From Mycolicibacterium aromaticivorans JS19b1 = JCM 16368 (GTDB taxonomy: Bacteria; Actinomycetota; Actinomycetes; Mycobacteriales; Mycobacteriaceae): a stretch of DNA of 64,000 bases. Numbering within the stretch: the first letter of the stretch is position 1; each line of letters opens with the position of its first letter. The notes beneath the pieces are model-generated. The model was not told the origin of the DNA. It made no database searches and worked only from the letters and a program-made list of their open reading frames with translations. Positions 43,891-52,707 of this stretch are shown here, piece by piece. The translations under genes were made by a program, and so were the position numbers. The stretch covers positions 2,418,001 to 2,482,000 of the forward strand of contig NZ_JALN02000001.1 of assembly GCF_000559085.1 (NCBI RefSeq). The letters run 5' to 3'.

Positions 43891-44634
43891 TCAGCGCGGC
43901 GGGTCACCCTGCCAGGCAAAGCTGTTGACGTATTTGCCCATGTCTTGGGCGATCTGCAGATTGGCACCTGACGGGAGGCCGGGGCCGAAATCGGGGCCGA
44001 ACGCGTGGTACGGGCCGACAGCGCCGGCAACCAGCGCCAGATCGTTCTTGATCGCCACCAGCAGCACGGTGCGCAGGCGGATGTAGCTGTTGGACGTCCC
44101 CTGAGGCCAGGTGTCGGCGACTTCGCCGTAACCGGGTTGATAGCCGACCATCGCGTTGGGGATCTCGTAGGCGATCTTGGCGTCGGGGAACTTTTTCTTC
44201 AACAGATCACGCGCGACGGTCTGCGGGTCGCGGCCATTCGCCGGCTCGGAAAATAGTTGCAGCACACCGGTATCCCCGCCGGTGAACTTTGCTGTCACGC
44301 CGTTGTCGGCGGTGGAGACCTCGTAGGCCGAATTCGCCGTCGGATACGACACCGAGAATGAGCCGTTCGCCGCGGTGAAACGGGGAAGCCCCGTCACGGG
44401 CGTGCCCATCGGCGGGGCACCGCATTCAGGCGGGCACATATAGCGCGGGGCCTTCTTGGTGACCGACAACGACACCCCGACCAGAATCAAAGCGACGACG
44501 ACGATCCCCGCCATCCAGACCCCGACCGTACGACTGAATCTGGGGCGCCGCATTTCCGAGGCGACGTACAGGCCGGCCGGCAGCGCATATCCGACGAACT
44601 TCTCCTCGCCGGACGCGGCCGAGGGTATGGTCAC
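43891..44634 (-). CDS. single-TM extracytoplasmic protein of unknown family
   Basis: A 247-residue protein. A cytoplasmic lead (1-33) is followed by one TM helix (about 36-58), the Cys pair CPPEC near 67-71, and an extracytoplasmic alpha/beta domain (about 80-247) including GSFSVSYPTANSAYEVS and the DPQTVARDLLKKKFPDAKI helix. That domain resembles the PsbP/Mog1-like or lipoprotein-type domains common in actinobacteria, without catalytic residues. It overlaps the zinc-ribbon gene by 4 bp and is the third gene of the sedolisin operon, so a substrate- or partner-binding role is likely. Confidence 0.8.
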   Translation of the reverse strand: MTIPSAASGEEKFVGYALPAGLYVASEMRRPRFSRTVGVWMAGIVVVALILVGVSLSVTKKAPRYMCPPECGAPPMGTPVTGLPRFTAANGSFSVSYPTANSAYEVSTADNGVTAKFTGGDTGVLQLFSEPANGRDPQTVARDLLKKKFPDAKIAYEIPNAMVGYQPGYGEVADTWPQGTSNSYIRLRTVLLVAIKNDLALVAGAVGPYHAFGPDFGPGLPSGANLQIAQDMGKYVNSFAWQGDPPR

Positions 44635-45851
44635 GGCCCCTCCGCGGCGACCTGCCGGACCGGGCGCACCTCACGCCGCTCCTGTCGCGACGCGCGCGAC
44701 GATGCTCTGGTGGCCACCCCGCACGCCGGGCAGAACGCCATGTCGGGAACCACGTGCTGACAGTGGATGCACAACAGCGGCTCGCCCAGCTCGATCGGAT
44801 CTTTCGCTTCGTGAAGAAGCGCAAGCTGCAACGCGATCCGCAGCAGAACCAGCACCACCAGCGTCATGACGATGTGGACGGTCAGCATCCGAAGCTGTTC
44901 CATCCCCATGATGTCGGTGACCGCGCCTCCGGTGTGAGCCAGCAAGACCACGACCGCCAGCGCGAACAGCACAGCACGAATCCGGCCAGGGTGCTCGTGC
45001 GGGTTGGAGTTCTGGCCCTTGAACCACAACGCGATACCGATCATCCCGCCGGCCACCGCGGCGGTCAGCGGAATCGTCACGCCACACAACAACGCCTCGA
45101 CGAGCAAGCCCTTCATCGGACGACCACGTGCCAGCAGTCCGGTGGCGAACTGCGGCGCCAGCCGGGTCAAGGTCGCGCCGGCGGCGAACATCAGAGCGGA
45201 CAGCGCGCCGACGACGAACCCGTCCAAGGACTCTCGCGAGTTCGGCCGCAGCAGCCGCACCAACACCGTGGGCACCAGCATCAAGATCATGCCGCCGGCG
45301 GGGATGATCATGCCTTCGCGCACGAGGTGCTGTAGGGCCATGCCCGCGGCCATCGGGACACCATAGGCGCGAGCCACCATCTGACCCGTCAACAGCGTCC
45401 AGCCCACGCCGAGCGCGGCCCCCAAGGTGCCCGCGAGCACCAGCGACCACGAGGACATGTCGCGGTACACCGCCGATTCGGCAAGGTAGAGCACGAACAA
45501 CAACGGCAGCCCGAGCGCGGCGACGGTGATCAGGGCCGCGGGCATCTTCACGACGGCGAACACGACGAGGCCGACGAGCACCAGTGCCAGCCCCACCCGG
45601 AATGGCGTCCGGGATCGCTGCGGCAGATGTGGGAACAGTGAGCTGGCGATCGCCGGGAGTAACACGCTCTCTCCGGGTGACGCGCCGAACGTGTCGCCGC
45701 GCAGCCGTCCCAGCCACCGCGGGCCGCGGTGGGGTTCGTCGGACGCGTGTGCCCCGCAGTACCCGCAGAACGCGCCGGCCGGGACCTCGATCTGGCAGAC
45801 CGAGCATTCCATCGTCGGAACGTCGTCGATGCCGTTCTCCGGCGAACTCAT
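44631..45851 (-). CDS. double zinc-ribbon polytopic membrane protein
   Basis: A 406-residue protein with a zinc ribbon at each end: CSVCQIEVPAGAFCGYCG near residue 16 and CIHCQHVVPDMAFCPACG near 362. About eight to nine TM helices lie between (about 85-345). The membrane part contains no recognised transporter signature and has a PrsW-like look without its catalytic Glu pair. The ATG overlaps the sedolisin stop as ATGA. Sandwiched between a secreted protease and a single-TM protein, it is a candidate for export, processing or signalling of that protease. Confidence 0.82.
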   Translation of the reverse strand: MSSPENGIDDVPTMECSVCQIEVPAGAFCGYCGAHASDEPHRGPRWLGRLRGDTFGASPGESVLLPAIASSLFPHLPQRSRTPFRVGLALVLVGLVVFAVVKMPAALITVAALGLPLLFVLYLAESAVYRDMSSWSLVLAGTLGAALGVGWTLLTGQMVARAYGVPMAAGMALQHLVREGMIIPAGGMILMLVPTVLVRLLRPNSRESLDGFVVGALSALMFAAGATLTRLAPQFATGLLARGRPMKGLLVEALLCGVTIPLTAAVAGGMIGIALWFKGQNSNPHEHPGRIRAVLFALAVVVLLAHTGGAVTDIMGMEQLRMLTVHIVMTLVVLVLLRIALQLALLHEAKDPIELGEPLLCIHCQHVVPDMAFCPACGVATRASSRASRQERREVRPVRQVAAEGP

Positions 45852-47455
45852 CCGACCACCTTCTGGGTCACAAGGATATTCTGCGCCAGGTTCTCGACAT
45901 TGGGAGTGCCCAGCCCTGTCACCAGGTCATAGCCCGGCCCGGCGTTGGCCACCGCGTTACCGCCGAGCACGACGTCCCGAAAGGCGGGCAGTGGCGTGCC
46001 CTGGGCGATGGCGTAGAGCACCGGGTTGATGTTGCCGATCAGGGAGCCGCCCTTGTCGACGACGAACTGATTCATCAAGGCGGTCAAACCGGCCCAGATG
46101 GGCGCCGCCAGCGAGGTGCCGCCGCCGACGATCACCTGCTGGTTGAACACGATCTGCACGCCGGTGAAAGGGTCGGCGACGGCCGCGATGTCGGGGGTCA
46201 GCCGTTTGCCGTCACCCTTGGGTGCGCTGAGGTGCTGCTGCCACTCGGGGCGCTCGAAGAGCGCCGACACACCGCCGCCGGTGCCTTGCGACAGTGGCGG
46301 GTCGAACCAGGACTGCTCGGCCAGCCAGTCCCCCTTGTCGTCGGTCGACACCGTCGTGCCGCCGACGTCGGTCATCTCCGGCATCGACGCCACGGCGTCC
46401 AGACCGATGTCGTTGTCGCTCGGCGGTGACGACCATTCGTCGCCGCCCTTGCAGTCCAGGCCGGCCAGGTCACCGCTGGCATCGAAAGCTGTTGTGCCCG
46501 AACGGTGTGCGGCCGACAACGCAGCCCGCACCGGCGCAAGGTCGGCGGCGGTTATCAGCTTGTCGCAACCCCAGCCGATGGAGAAACTCCACACCGCGCC
46601 GGGGTAGGTACGTTCGGTATCCTCCATGAGTTTGGCGATCTTCTCGTAGGAGCCGTCACCCTCGACGGTAGACCGCGCATTGACGAGCACTTTCTTGGCG
46701 CCGGGGGCGATCGCGTGGATCGCCTCGAGGTCCATCGTCGCCTCGCCTCGCCGTGCCGACGGCATGCCACCCACCACGTCTGGGGTGAACTTCGGCAGGT
46801 TGAAGGTCGTCGCGAAGGTGTCGAGGTCGGCTTGGTCGAAGCCGTCGAACGCGAACACCACGACCGTGGTGCCCTTGCCGGTGTAACCCTTGTCGCGCAA
46901 GGGCATCGCGTTGTAGGTGCGCAGCAGCGCGCTGGGACTGAGCCCTTGGTCGGGCACCTCCAGCGGCAGCATCCAGACCTTGGACTCGCGGTGCGGCGTG
47001 TAGCCGAGGATGCGGCCCAAGCCGGCCACCTCCACGCTGAGCGACTGCGGTACCGACGGCTGCTGGGGTGAGGCGTAGAACACCTGGCCGCGCTTGCCGC
47101 GGTAGTCGTGAACATCCACATCGAATGCACCGGAGACCGCGTCGGGCGCACCTTCGAGGATCGCCCAGCTGTCGCCGGGGCGCCACCGCACTGAAAGGTT
47201 TTGTTGGACAGCCCATCCCATCAAGAGGTCGGGCCGAGAACCATCACGCAGCGCAGCAGTCAGCTGAACGTGATCGGTGCGCGCCGGACCGAGGTCGACG
47301 GAGCTGGCGAGCAGAGACGCGTACGGGCCGCTGATCGCACCGATGTCGGCGGGTGCCGGTGGACGGTGCAGATCAGCGACCAGTACTACGGCGGCGGTCA
47401 GCAGCCCAAGCAGCCCCACCGCGGACAGCGCTCGGAGGCGGTTGACCCCGATCAC
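45848..47455 (-). CDS. secreted S53 (sedolisin/kumamolisin) peptidase
   Basis: A 535-residue serine-carboxyl peptidase. An N-terminal signal/TM (about 8-28) precedes a pro-region-like domain (about 35-185) of the Pro-kumamolisin type. The S53 catalytic domain includes the Glu/Asp pair in GEATMDLEAIHAIAPG and the nucleophile Ser448 in VGGGTSLAAPIWAG. GYDLVTGLGTPN at the C-terminus is the usual Ca2+-site region. Such enzymes are acid-active endo- or tripeptidyl-peptidases. It leads an operon with the zinc-ribbon membrane protein and the single-TM protein, all overlapping by 4 bp. Confidence 0.93.
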   Translation of the reverse strand: MIGVNRLRALSAVGLLGLLTAAVVLVADLHRPPAPADIGAISGPYASLLASSVDLGPARTDHVQLTAALRDGSRPDLLMGWAVQQNLSVRWRPGDSWAILEGAPDAVSGAFDVDVHDYRGKRGQVFYASPQQPSVPQSLSVEVAGLGRILGYTPHRESKVWMLPLEVPDQGLSPSALLRTYNAMPLRDKGYTGKGTTVVVFAFDGFDQADLDTFATTFNLPKFTPDVVGGMPSARRGEATMDLEAIHAIAPGAKKVLVNARSTVEGDGSYEKIAKLMEDTERTYPGAVWSFSIGWGCDKLITAADLAPVRAALSAAHRSGTTAFDASGDLAGLDCKGGDEWSSPPSDNDIGLDAVASMPEMTDVGGTTVSTDDKGDWLAEQSWFDPPLSQGTGGGVSALFERPEWQQHLSAPKGDGKRLTPDIAAVADPFTGVQIVFNQQVIVGGGTSLAAPIWAGLTALMNQFVVDKGGSLIGNINPVLYAIAQGTPLPAFRDVVLGGNAVANAGPGYDLVTGLGTPNVENLAQNILVTQKVVG

Positions 47456-47497
47456 TGTCGGCGGAGGGTGGCTGTGGACGGATGCCGACCGAGCGGC

Positions 47498-47761
47498 TTA
47501 GTTACCGCCGGTGATGACGTTGCCGGGCAGCGCGGTCGGAGCCGGCGGAGCCTTGACCGTCGGCGTGAAGGAGTTGGGGCCACCAGGCGACACAGCCTTC
47601 TCCGTGGGCGACGGCGCAGGAGCGCTGGTAGTGGTGGTCGACGTGGTGCTTTCCGGCGCCTTTTCCTTGTTGTTACCGCAAGCGGTCAGCGTGCCCATCC
47701 CGACAATCGCGAGGCCGCCAGCAAAAAGCGCAATCTGTCGAGTCAAACGACCTGACATCAT
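47498..47761 (-). CDS. small Thr/Pro-rich lipoprotein
   Basis: An 87-residue predicted lipoprotein with signal residues 1-27 and lipobox GTLTAC (Cys28), followed by a Lys/Glu patch and a Ser/Thr/Pro-rich disordered tail. No domain is visible. GGACTGATC precedes the tandem ATG-ATG start. It lies 42 bp upstream of the sedolisin gene on the same strand and may be the first gene of that cluster. Confidence 0.75.
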   Translation of the reverse strand: MMSGRLTRQIALFAGGLAIVGMGTLTACGNNKEKAPESTTSTTTTSAPAPSPTEKAVSPGGPNSFTPTVKAPPAPTALPGNVITGGN

Positions 47762-47884
47762 GATCAGTCCTTACTTCGTGTTGCCGGGGTTGATCGTCGA
47801 GTTGCTGGCTGGCCCGGCAGTTAACCAGCCCACCCCCGAAGGGCCGAGGACACTCAAGATATCTCACCACACCAGCTATTGCAT

Positions 47885-47914
47885 AGCTAATTTCGCGACG
47901 GGCGAAAATTAGCT
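47885..47914. promoter_or_regulatory. AT-rich inverted repeat in a divergent intergenic region
   Basis: Arms AGCTAATTTCGC (47885-47896) and GCGAAAATTAGCT (47902-47914) are complementary apart from one extra A. The element lies between the divergent lipoprotein (start 47761) and Cys-rich gene (start 47971). As neither gene ends here, an operator is more likely than a terminator. Confidence 0.45.
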
Positions 47915-47970
47915 TGCTGGCGTCAGCGTGGCAACCGTGCAGTGTCGGACCGCAGTGCTAGGAACGAACC

Positions 47971-48168
47971 ATGGAATCGAGCTGCCGAGAATGCGCTGCT
48001 GGCCTGGCACATTGCCACGGTACCTTGATCGTCCACGACCTGCATCGCGGCGAGTGCACCGAGCCGGATTGCGACGGTCCCGAGCTGGCACTTCACCTGT
48101 TGGTAATCGATTGCGACGCGGTCGGGTGTTCCTGCTCTCAGCAAACGAGTCACTCGTTGGCTGTGTGA
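47971..48168 (+). CDS. small Cys/His-rich conserved actinobacterial protein
   Basis: A 65-residue protein with eight Cys and several His, including CRECAAGLAHCHGTLI, ECTEPDC and DCDAVGCSC. The pattern (CHGTL ... ECTxPxC ... VDC) is shared by small actinobacterial proteins I recognise but cannot name, and suggests a zinc-stabilised fold. A good RBS (AGGAAC) lies 6 nt before the ATG. It converges on the histidine phosphatase gene with a 7-bp gap. Confidence 0.75.
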   Translation: MESSCRECAAGLAHCHGTLIVHDLHRGECTEPDCDGPELALHLLVIDCDAVGCSCSQQTSHSLAV

Positions 48169-48175
48169 GGTCTTC

Positions 48176-48862
48176 TCAGCCCATCGGGTCGACCGATTCG
48201 AGCGCATCCTCGACCGGATGTGCATCGGGCTCGGGGTAGAACGGCGGGCTGAGCGATCCCCACTGCACGCAGCTCCACCGCCCGTCGGTGATCGGCGCCA
48301 AGACCACCGATTCGGCGTTGGCCAGATGATGGTCGAGCACGAAACTGCTCTCCACTCCCGCAAGGGTCGCCGCGATCAGCCGGATCGCGGCGCCGTGGCT
48401 GACCACCACGATGTCCTCGGTCCAGGCGTGGTCGTCGAGGTAGCGCAGCCGCAGATCGGTGATCGGCGGGAGGTACCGCTCCAGCACATCAGTGGCGCTC
48501 TCACCGCCGGGCATGGGCACCGTCAGTTCCCCTTGGTGCCAACGCTGGTAGATCGCATTGAACTCCGCGATCGCGTCGTCGTCGTTGCGGTTCTCCAGTT
48601 CGCCGGCCTGCACCTCATGGATGCCCTCGAATTCCTCTGCGGACAACCGAAATTGCGCACCGATCTCCTCGGCGGTCTGAGCGGCCCGCCGGGCGACGGA
48701 GTGCACCAGGAGCCCCGGACGCCGGCCGCGGGACAAGGCGAATTCGCGCGCCTGCTCACGGCCGAGGTCGGTCAGGTCCGCACCGGGCGGACGGGTGTCG
48801 AGGCGGCGCTCGACGTTGCCGTGGGATTGCCCGTGCCGCAACAGGATCAGCCGACCACTCAT
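48176..48862 (-). CDS. histidine phosphatase / phosphoglycerate-mutase-like (Rv3837c homologue)
   Basis: Histidine phosphatase superfamily enzyme of 228 residues. LLRHGQSHGN carries the phospho-accepting His10 with Arg9, VHSVARRAAQTAEEI has the second Arg motif, a GELENR-like acidic loop follows, and VVVSHGAAIRL carries the second catalytic His. It is a phosphatase or mutase; the substrate is not evident. ATG 48862 is chosen because it overlaps the pheA stop as ATGA and starts right before the catalytic motif. Confidence 0.93.
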   Translation of the reverse strand: MSGRLILLRHGQSHGNVERRLDTRPPGADLTDLGREQAREFALSRGRRPGLLVHSVARRAAQTAEEIGAQFRLSAEEFEGIHEVQAGELENRNDDDAIAEFNAIYQRWHQGELTVPMPGGESATDVLERYLPPITDLRLRYLDDHAWTEDIVVVSHGAAIRLIAATLAGVESSFVLDHHLANAESVVLAPITDGRWSCVQWGSLSPPFYPEPDAHPVEDALESVDPMG

Positions 48863-49779
48863 ATCGGGTCCCCGTCCCGGAGCCGGATCAACCAGCGATC
48901 CGCCTCGTCCGGCTGCGGCGGTGTCGCGCCGGTCGCTGATTCCGTCGGCCACGATCCCAGGAAGCGCACATCGGCGCAGCGGCGGTGCAGCGCTTTGAGC
49001 GCCTCGGCCACCGCAGAGTCGTCGATGTGGCCTACGCAATCCAAGAAGAACACGTAAGTGCCCAATTCGATTCGGGTGGGCCGGGATTCGATCCGGGTCA
49101 GATCGATGTCGCGGATGCCGAACTCGGTCATCGCCGACACCAGCGCCCCGGGGGTGTTGTCGATCCGCAACACCACCGACGTGCGGTCGGCGCCGGTGCG
49201 TGGCGGTGGCGGGCCGGGCCGGCCGACGAGTACGAAACGGGTCCGGGCGTTGGGCTCGTCGACCACGCCGTCCGCCAAGGTGCCCAATCCGTAACGCTGC
49301 GCGGCAAGTGCCGTGCTGACACCCGCGTCGGCGCGGCCGGCGGCCACGTCCTGAGCGGCGGCCGCGTTCGAGTGGGCCGGGACCAGTTCCGCATCGGGCA
49401 GATGTTCGCTCAGCCAGCGGCGCACCTGCGCGGCAGCAATCGGAAACGCCGCAACGGTGCGCACCGCGCCGCAGTCCAGGCCGTCACGCATCACGATGCT
49501 GAACGCGACGTCGAGAGTGAGTTCGGCGTAGATCTGCAACGGCACACCGGTCGCCAGGCTGTCCAGGGTCGGCAGCACGGTTCCCTCGATCGAGTTTTCG
49601 ATCGGCACACAAGCGAAATCCGCCGTGCCGGCCCGGACTGCCGCCAGTGCCGCCGGGGTGCTGTCCGTCGGCTCAGGCTGCGCGGCACCGTCACCCGGAA
49701 CGACACCGGCCGCGCACATTTTGAGCAGTGCCGCTTCGGTGAACGTGCCCTCTGGACCGAGGTAGGCGATGCGGGCCAC
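48859..49779 (-). CDS. pheA: PheA, prephenate dehydratase
   Basis: Prephenate dehydratase of 306 residues (Rv3838c homologue, 321 aa) producing phenylpyruvate for phenylalanine synthesis. It starts ARIAYLGPEGTFTEAAL. VCVPIENSIEGTVLPTLD near 57 and TRFVLVGRPG near 181 follow. The C-terminal ACT domain (about 200-280) with NTPGALVSAM and IESRPTRIELGTYVFFLD gives Phe feedback control. First gene of a two-gene operon and divergent from an IdeR-boxed gene. Confidence 0.97.
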   Translation of the reverse strand: MARIAYLGPEGTFTEAALLKMCAAGVVPGDGAAQPEPTDSTPAALAAVRAGTADFACVPIENSIEGTVLPTLDSLATGVPLQIYAELTLDVAFSIVMRDGLDCGAVRTVAAFPIAAAQVRRWLSEHLPDAELVPAHSNAAAAQDVAAGRADAGVSTALAAQRYGLGTLADGVVDEPNARTRFVLVGRPGPPPPRTGADRTSVVLRIDNTPGALVSAMTEFGIRDIDLTRIESRPTRIELGTYVFFLDCVGHIDDSAVAEALKALHRRCADVRFLGSWPTESATGATPPQPDEADRWLIRLRDGDPI

Positions 49780-49837
49780 GGTTCAACCCTATCGGTTCCG
49801 TCTCGCGGGAAAGCCTTGCGCGACCACACGTCGATAG

Positions 49838-49856
49838 TTAACTTAGGCTTACCTCA
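49838..49856. promoter_or_regulatory. IdeR iron box
   Basis: TTAACTTAGGCTTACCTCA matches 16 of 19 positions of the IdeR consensus TWAGGTWAGSCTWACCTWA; the right half-site is nearly perfect. It lies 19 bp before the ATG at 49875 and 59 bp before the divergent pheA start. IdeR with Fe2+ would be expected to repress the DUF2470 gene, as described for Rv3839. Confidence 0.8.
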
Positions 49857-49874
49857 CTAACTGGAAGGTGCGCG

Positions 49875-50645
49875 ATGACCTCAGCGACGCTCACAACACC
49901 AACCACCGCCGAACGCGTCCGCAGTGCCTGTGCGCGGGCGACCGGAGCGATGCTGGTCGCCGACGACGTCGCCCCCGCCACCACACCCGTGCACCATCTC
50001 CTGCCCGGCGGATCCTTCGCGGTCAGCCTGGATTCCGAGTCGGCGCTGGCAGCTCGCGCCCGCTGCGCCGGTACCGGTGGCATCGCGGCCATGCTCGAGC
50101 TCACCGATTACGCCCCGCTGCCGTTGCGAGAGCCGGTGCGGTCCCTGGTGTGGATCCGCGGCCGAGTCCACAGCGTGCCCGGACACGCAGTGCGCGCGAT
50201 GGTCGACATGATCGCGGCCGACCACCCCAACCCGGCACTGCTGGACATCGGGTCCGGGCAGGCGCTGTTCCTACTGGAAGTGGAGTCCGTGGTCGTCGCC
50301 GACGCCGCCGGTGCCGAAACCGTCTGTCTGCACGAACTGCTGACCGCGCAACCAGACCCGTTCTGCGAGTTCGAATCGGCCTGGCTGCGTCATCTGGACA
50401 ATGACCATCCCGAGGTCCTCGCGCGACTGGCCGGCAAGCTGCCCGCCCAACTGCGGCGCGGGCGGGTGCGCCCGCTCGGCCTGGACCGCTACGGCGTGCG
50501 GCTACGCGTCGAGGGCACCGACGGCGATCACGACGTCCGCCTGCCGTTCGCCGCGCCGGTGCAGGACGTCCCCGCTCTGGGTCGCGCGATCCGGCTGCTG
50601 ATGGGCTGCCCGTTCGTCAACGGGCTGCGCGCCCGTCGCATGTAG
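49875..50645 (+). CDS. DUF2470 domain protein, IdeR-regulated Rv3839 homologue
   Basis: Cytoplasmic 256-residue protein. The N-terminal half is a split-barrel (FMN-binding-like/heme-utilisation) region of about 1-150, and the C-terminal DUF2470 domain runs from about 165-245, including HLDNDHPEVLARLAG and the Gly/Arg-rich RGRVRPLGLDRYGVRLRVEG. DUF2470 proteins are linked to heme or iron handling in other bacteria. The IdeR box immediately upstream supports an iron-starvation role; the biochemical activity is unknown. Confidence 0.88.
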   Translation: MTSATLTTPTTAERVRSACARATGAMLVADDVAPATTPVHHLLPGGSFAVSLDSESALAARARCAGTGGIAAMLELTDYAPLPLREPVRSLVWIRGRVHSVPGHAVRAMVDMIAADHPNPALLDIGSGQALFLLEVESVVVADAAGAETVCLHELLTAQPDPFCEFESAWLRHLDNDHPEVLARLAGKLPAQLRRGRVRPLGLDRYGVRLRVEGTDGDHDVRLPFAAPVQDVPALGRAIRLLMGCPFVNGLRARRM

Positions 50646-50663
50646 GGCCGTTACCGTGTCGGG

Positions 50664-51431
50664 GTGACCGCGCCCCGCGACGACTTCCTCGCCACCGACC
50701 GGCGCGGGCTGCGAATCGAAATCGGCGTCATGCTCGCCGTCACCTTCGGTGTCAGCGCGGTCACCGCGATCCTGCAGTTGCTCGACGGTGTCCTGTCCGG
50801 ACTAGCCGGACGCCGAGTTCGGTTGAATCCCAACCTGTCTCGCTACGACCTGATCAACCTCGGCCTGAACCTGGCCTCCGTCGCGCAGCTGGTGGCCTGG
50901 GGCGCTCTCGGCCTGTATCTGTTGTGGCGCAGCGGAACCAGCCCGGCACGGCTCGGGCTCGGCCGGCTGCGCTGGCGTTCGGACATTCTGGGCGGTCTGG
51001 GCCTGGCGGCGCTGATCGGCCTTCCCGGCCTGCTGCTGTATCTCGCCGCGCGATGGCTGGGGATGAACGCCCAGGTCGAGCCGTCGGCGCTGCACGACAC
51101 CTGGTGGCGCATCCCGGTACTGATCTTCTCCGCGTTCGCCAACGGCTTCGCCGAGGAAGTGGTGGTGGTCGGGTACCTGATCACCCGGCTGAAGCAACTG
51201 GGGCTCAGCCAGAACCGCGCGATCCTGATATCCAGTGTTCTGCGCGGGATGTACCACCTCTATCAGGGGTTCGGAGCGGGTCTCGGCAACCTGGTGATGG
51301 GCCTGGTCTTCGGCTACGCCTGGTGCCGGACGGGGCGGCTGTGGCCGTTGGTGATAGCACATGGGGTCATCGACACCGTCGCGTTCGTGGGTTACGTCGC
51401 ACTCGCCGGTCATGTTGGCTGGCTCACGTGA
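50664..51431 (+). CDS. CPBP family intramembrane protease
   Basis: A 255-residue protein with about seven to eight TM helices and a CPBP (Abi/Rce1-type) glutamic protease core. The Glu pair is in FAEEVVVVGYLITRL (about 168-182), SVLRGMYHLYQG carries the second motif His (about 205-216), and IAHGVIDT the third (about 233-240). The usual Arg after the Glu pair is replaced. GTG start at 50664, 18 bp after the DUF2470 gene. The substrate is unknown. Confidence 0.9.
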   Translation: MTAPRDDFLATDRRGLRIEIGVMLAVTFGVSAVTAILQLLDGVLSGLAGRRVRLNPNLSRYDLINLGLNLASVAQLVAWGALGLYLLWRSGTSPARLGLGRLRWRSDILGGLGLAALIGLPGLLLYLAARWLGMNAQVEPSALHDTWWRIPVLIFSAFANGFAEEVVVVGYLITRLKQLGLSQNRAILISSVLRGMYHLYQGFGAGLGNLVMGLVFGYAWCRTGRLWPLVIAHGVIDTVAFVGYVALAGHVGWLT

Positions 51432-51453
51432 GTCCGGCACGTAAATTGACCTG

Positions 51454-52707
51454 GTGAGCGACGACTGGCGACGGCGCCCCGCGCCGGATCCGCCGACCGA
51501 GCGGATACCGCGTGCCACACCGCCGCGCCGCGAGCCCTCCGAGGTGATCCGCCGCGATCCCGGCTATCGGCCACCACCACCGCCGTCGCGCCAGGCGCCG
51601 CCGCCTGCGCCCCCGCCCCGTCAACCACCTCAGCGCCAGGCCACGCCCCCGCCGCCCTCACCTCGGCGACCTCCGCCGCCACCACCACCGCCGCCAGCGC
51701 GGCCACCGGTTCCACCACCGGCGGCAAAGGCGCCACCGAAACGCAAGAAGCGCTGGGGCCGAAGGATTTTCGCCACGCTGATCGTCGTCGTCCTCCTCCT
51801 GGTCGGCGGACTCGTCGGCGGTGCCGTCTGGATCGACACCTCACTGCACCGGGTCACTGTGTTCGACTACGCCGACCGGCCGGCAGTGGGTTCGGGCACC
51901 ACGTGGCTGCTGGTCGGGTCCGACAGCCGGGCCGGTCTGACTCCCGAGCAACAAGCCCAGCTGGCCACCGGCGGGGACGTCGGCAACGGGCGGACCGACA
52001 CGATCCTCGTGGTTCACATCCCGGCGTTGGGCTCCGGCGGACCGACGACGATGGTGTCGCTGCCGCGGGACTCCTACGTGAACATTCCCGGCCACGGCAA
52101 GGACAAGATCAACGCCGCCTTCGCCGAGGGCGGCGCGCCGCTGCTGGCGCAGACCGTCGAAGAAGCGACGGGGCTGCACCTCGACCACTACGCCGAAGTG
52201 GGTTTCGACGGTTTCGCCGTGTTGGTCGACGCGCTCGGCGGTGTCGACGTGTGCCCGGCCAACCCGATCGATGATCCGCTGGCCGGGATCACGTTGCCCG
52301 CAGGCTGCCAGACCCTCGACGGGAGCAAGGCGCTGGGCTATGTACGCACCCGCGCGACGCCACGTGCCGACCTGGACCGGATGGTCCATCAGCGCGAGTT
52401 CATGGCTGCAGTGATGCACCGGGCGAGCAGTCCTCTGGTGTGGCTCAATCCGTGGCGCTGGTACTCGGTGCCGGACGCCGCGGTCGGGTCGCTGACTGTC
52501 GACACCGGTGACCACGTCTGGGATCTGGCTCAGCTGGGCTGGGCGCTGCACGGCTCGACCACCGCGATCACGGTGCCGATCGGTGAGTTCACCGGAAACG
52601 AAGTCGGCTCGGTGGTGGTGTGGGATTCCGACGCCGCCGGCCAGCTGTTCCAGGCGTTGCGCACCGATTCGGCCATCCCGAAATCGGTGCTCGACAGTCA
52701 GCCCTAG
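51454..52707 (+). CDS. LytR-CpsA-Psr (LCP) family cell-wall ligase
   Basis: A 417-residue LCP phosphotransferase. LCP enzymes attach arabinogalactan or other glycopolymers to peptidoglycan from lipid carriers. Residues 1-90 are a Pro/Arg-rich cytoplasmic tail, the TM helix is at about 100-123, and the LCP domain spans about 140-330. Motifs seen are LLVGSDSRAG, GRTDTILVVHI, SLPRDSYVNIPG, GVDVCPANPI and YVRTRATPRADLDRMVHQREF, giving the catalytic Arg/Asp set. M. tuberculosis has only a shorter LytR-type protein (Rv3840) here, so this species appears to keep the full-length enzyme. GTG start. Confidence 0.93.
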   Translation: MSDDWRRRPAPDPPTERIPRATPPRREPSEVIRRDPGYRPPPPPSRQAPPPAPPPRQPPQRQATPPPPSPRRPPPPPPPPPARPPVPPPAAKAPPKRKKRWGRRIFATLIVVVLLLVGGLVGGAVWIDTSLHRVTVFDYADRPAVGSGTTWLLVGSDSRAGLTPEQQAQLATGGDVGNGRTDTILVVHIPALGSGGPTTMVSLPRDSYVNIPGHGKDKINAAFAEGGAPLLAQTVEEATGLHLDHYAEVGFDGFAVLVDALGGVDVCPANPIDDPLAGITLPAGCQTLDGSKALGYVRTRATPRADLDRMVHQREFMAAVMHRASSPLVWLNPWRWYSVPDAAVGSLTVDTGDHVWDLAQLGWALHGSTTAITVPIGEFTGNEVGSVVVWDSDAAGQLFQALRTDSAIPKSVLDSQP

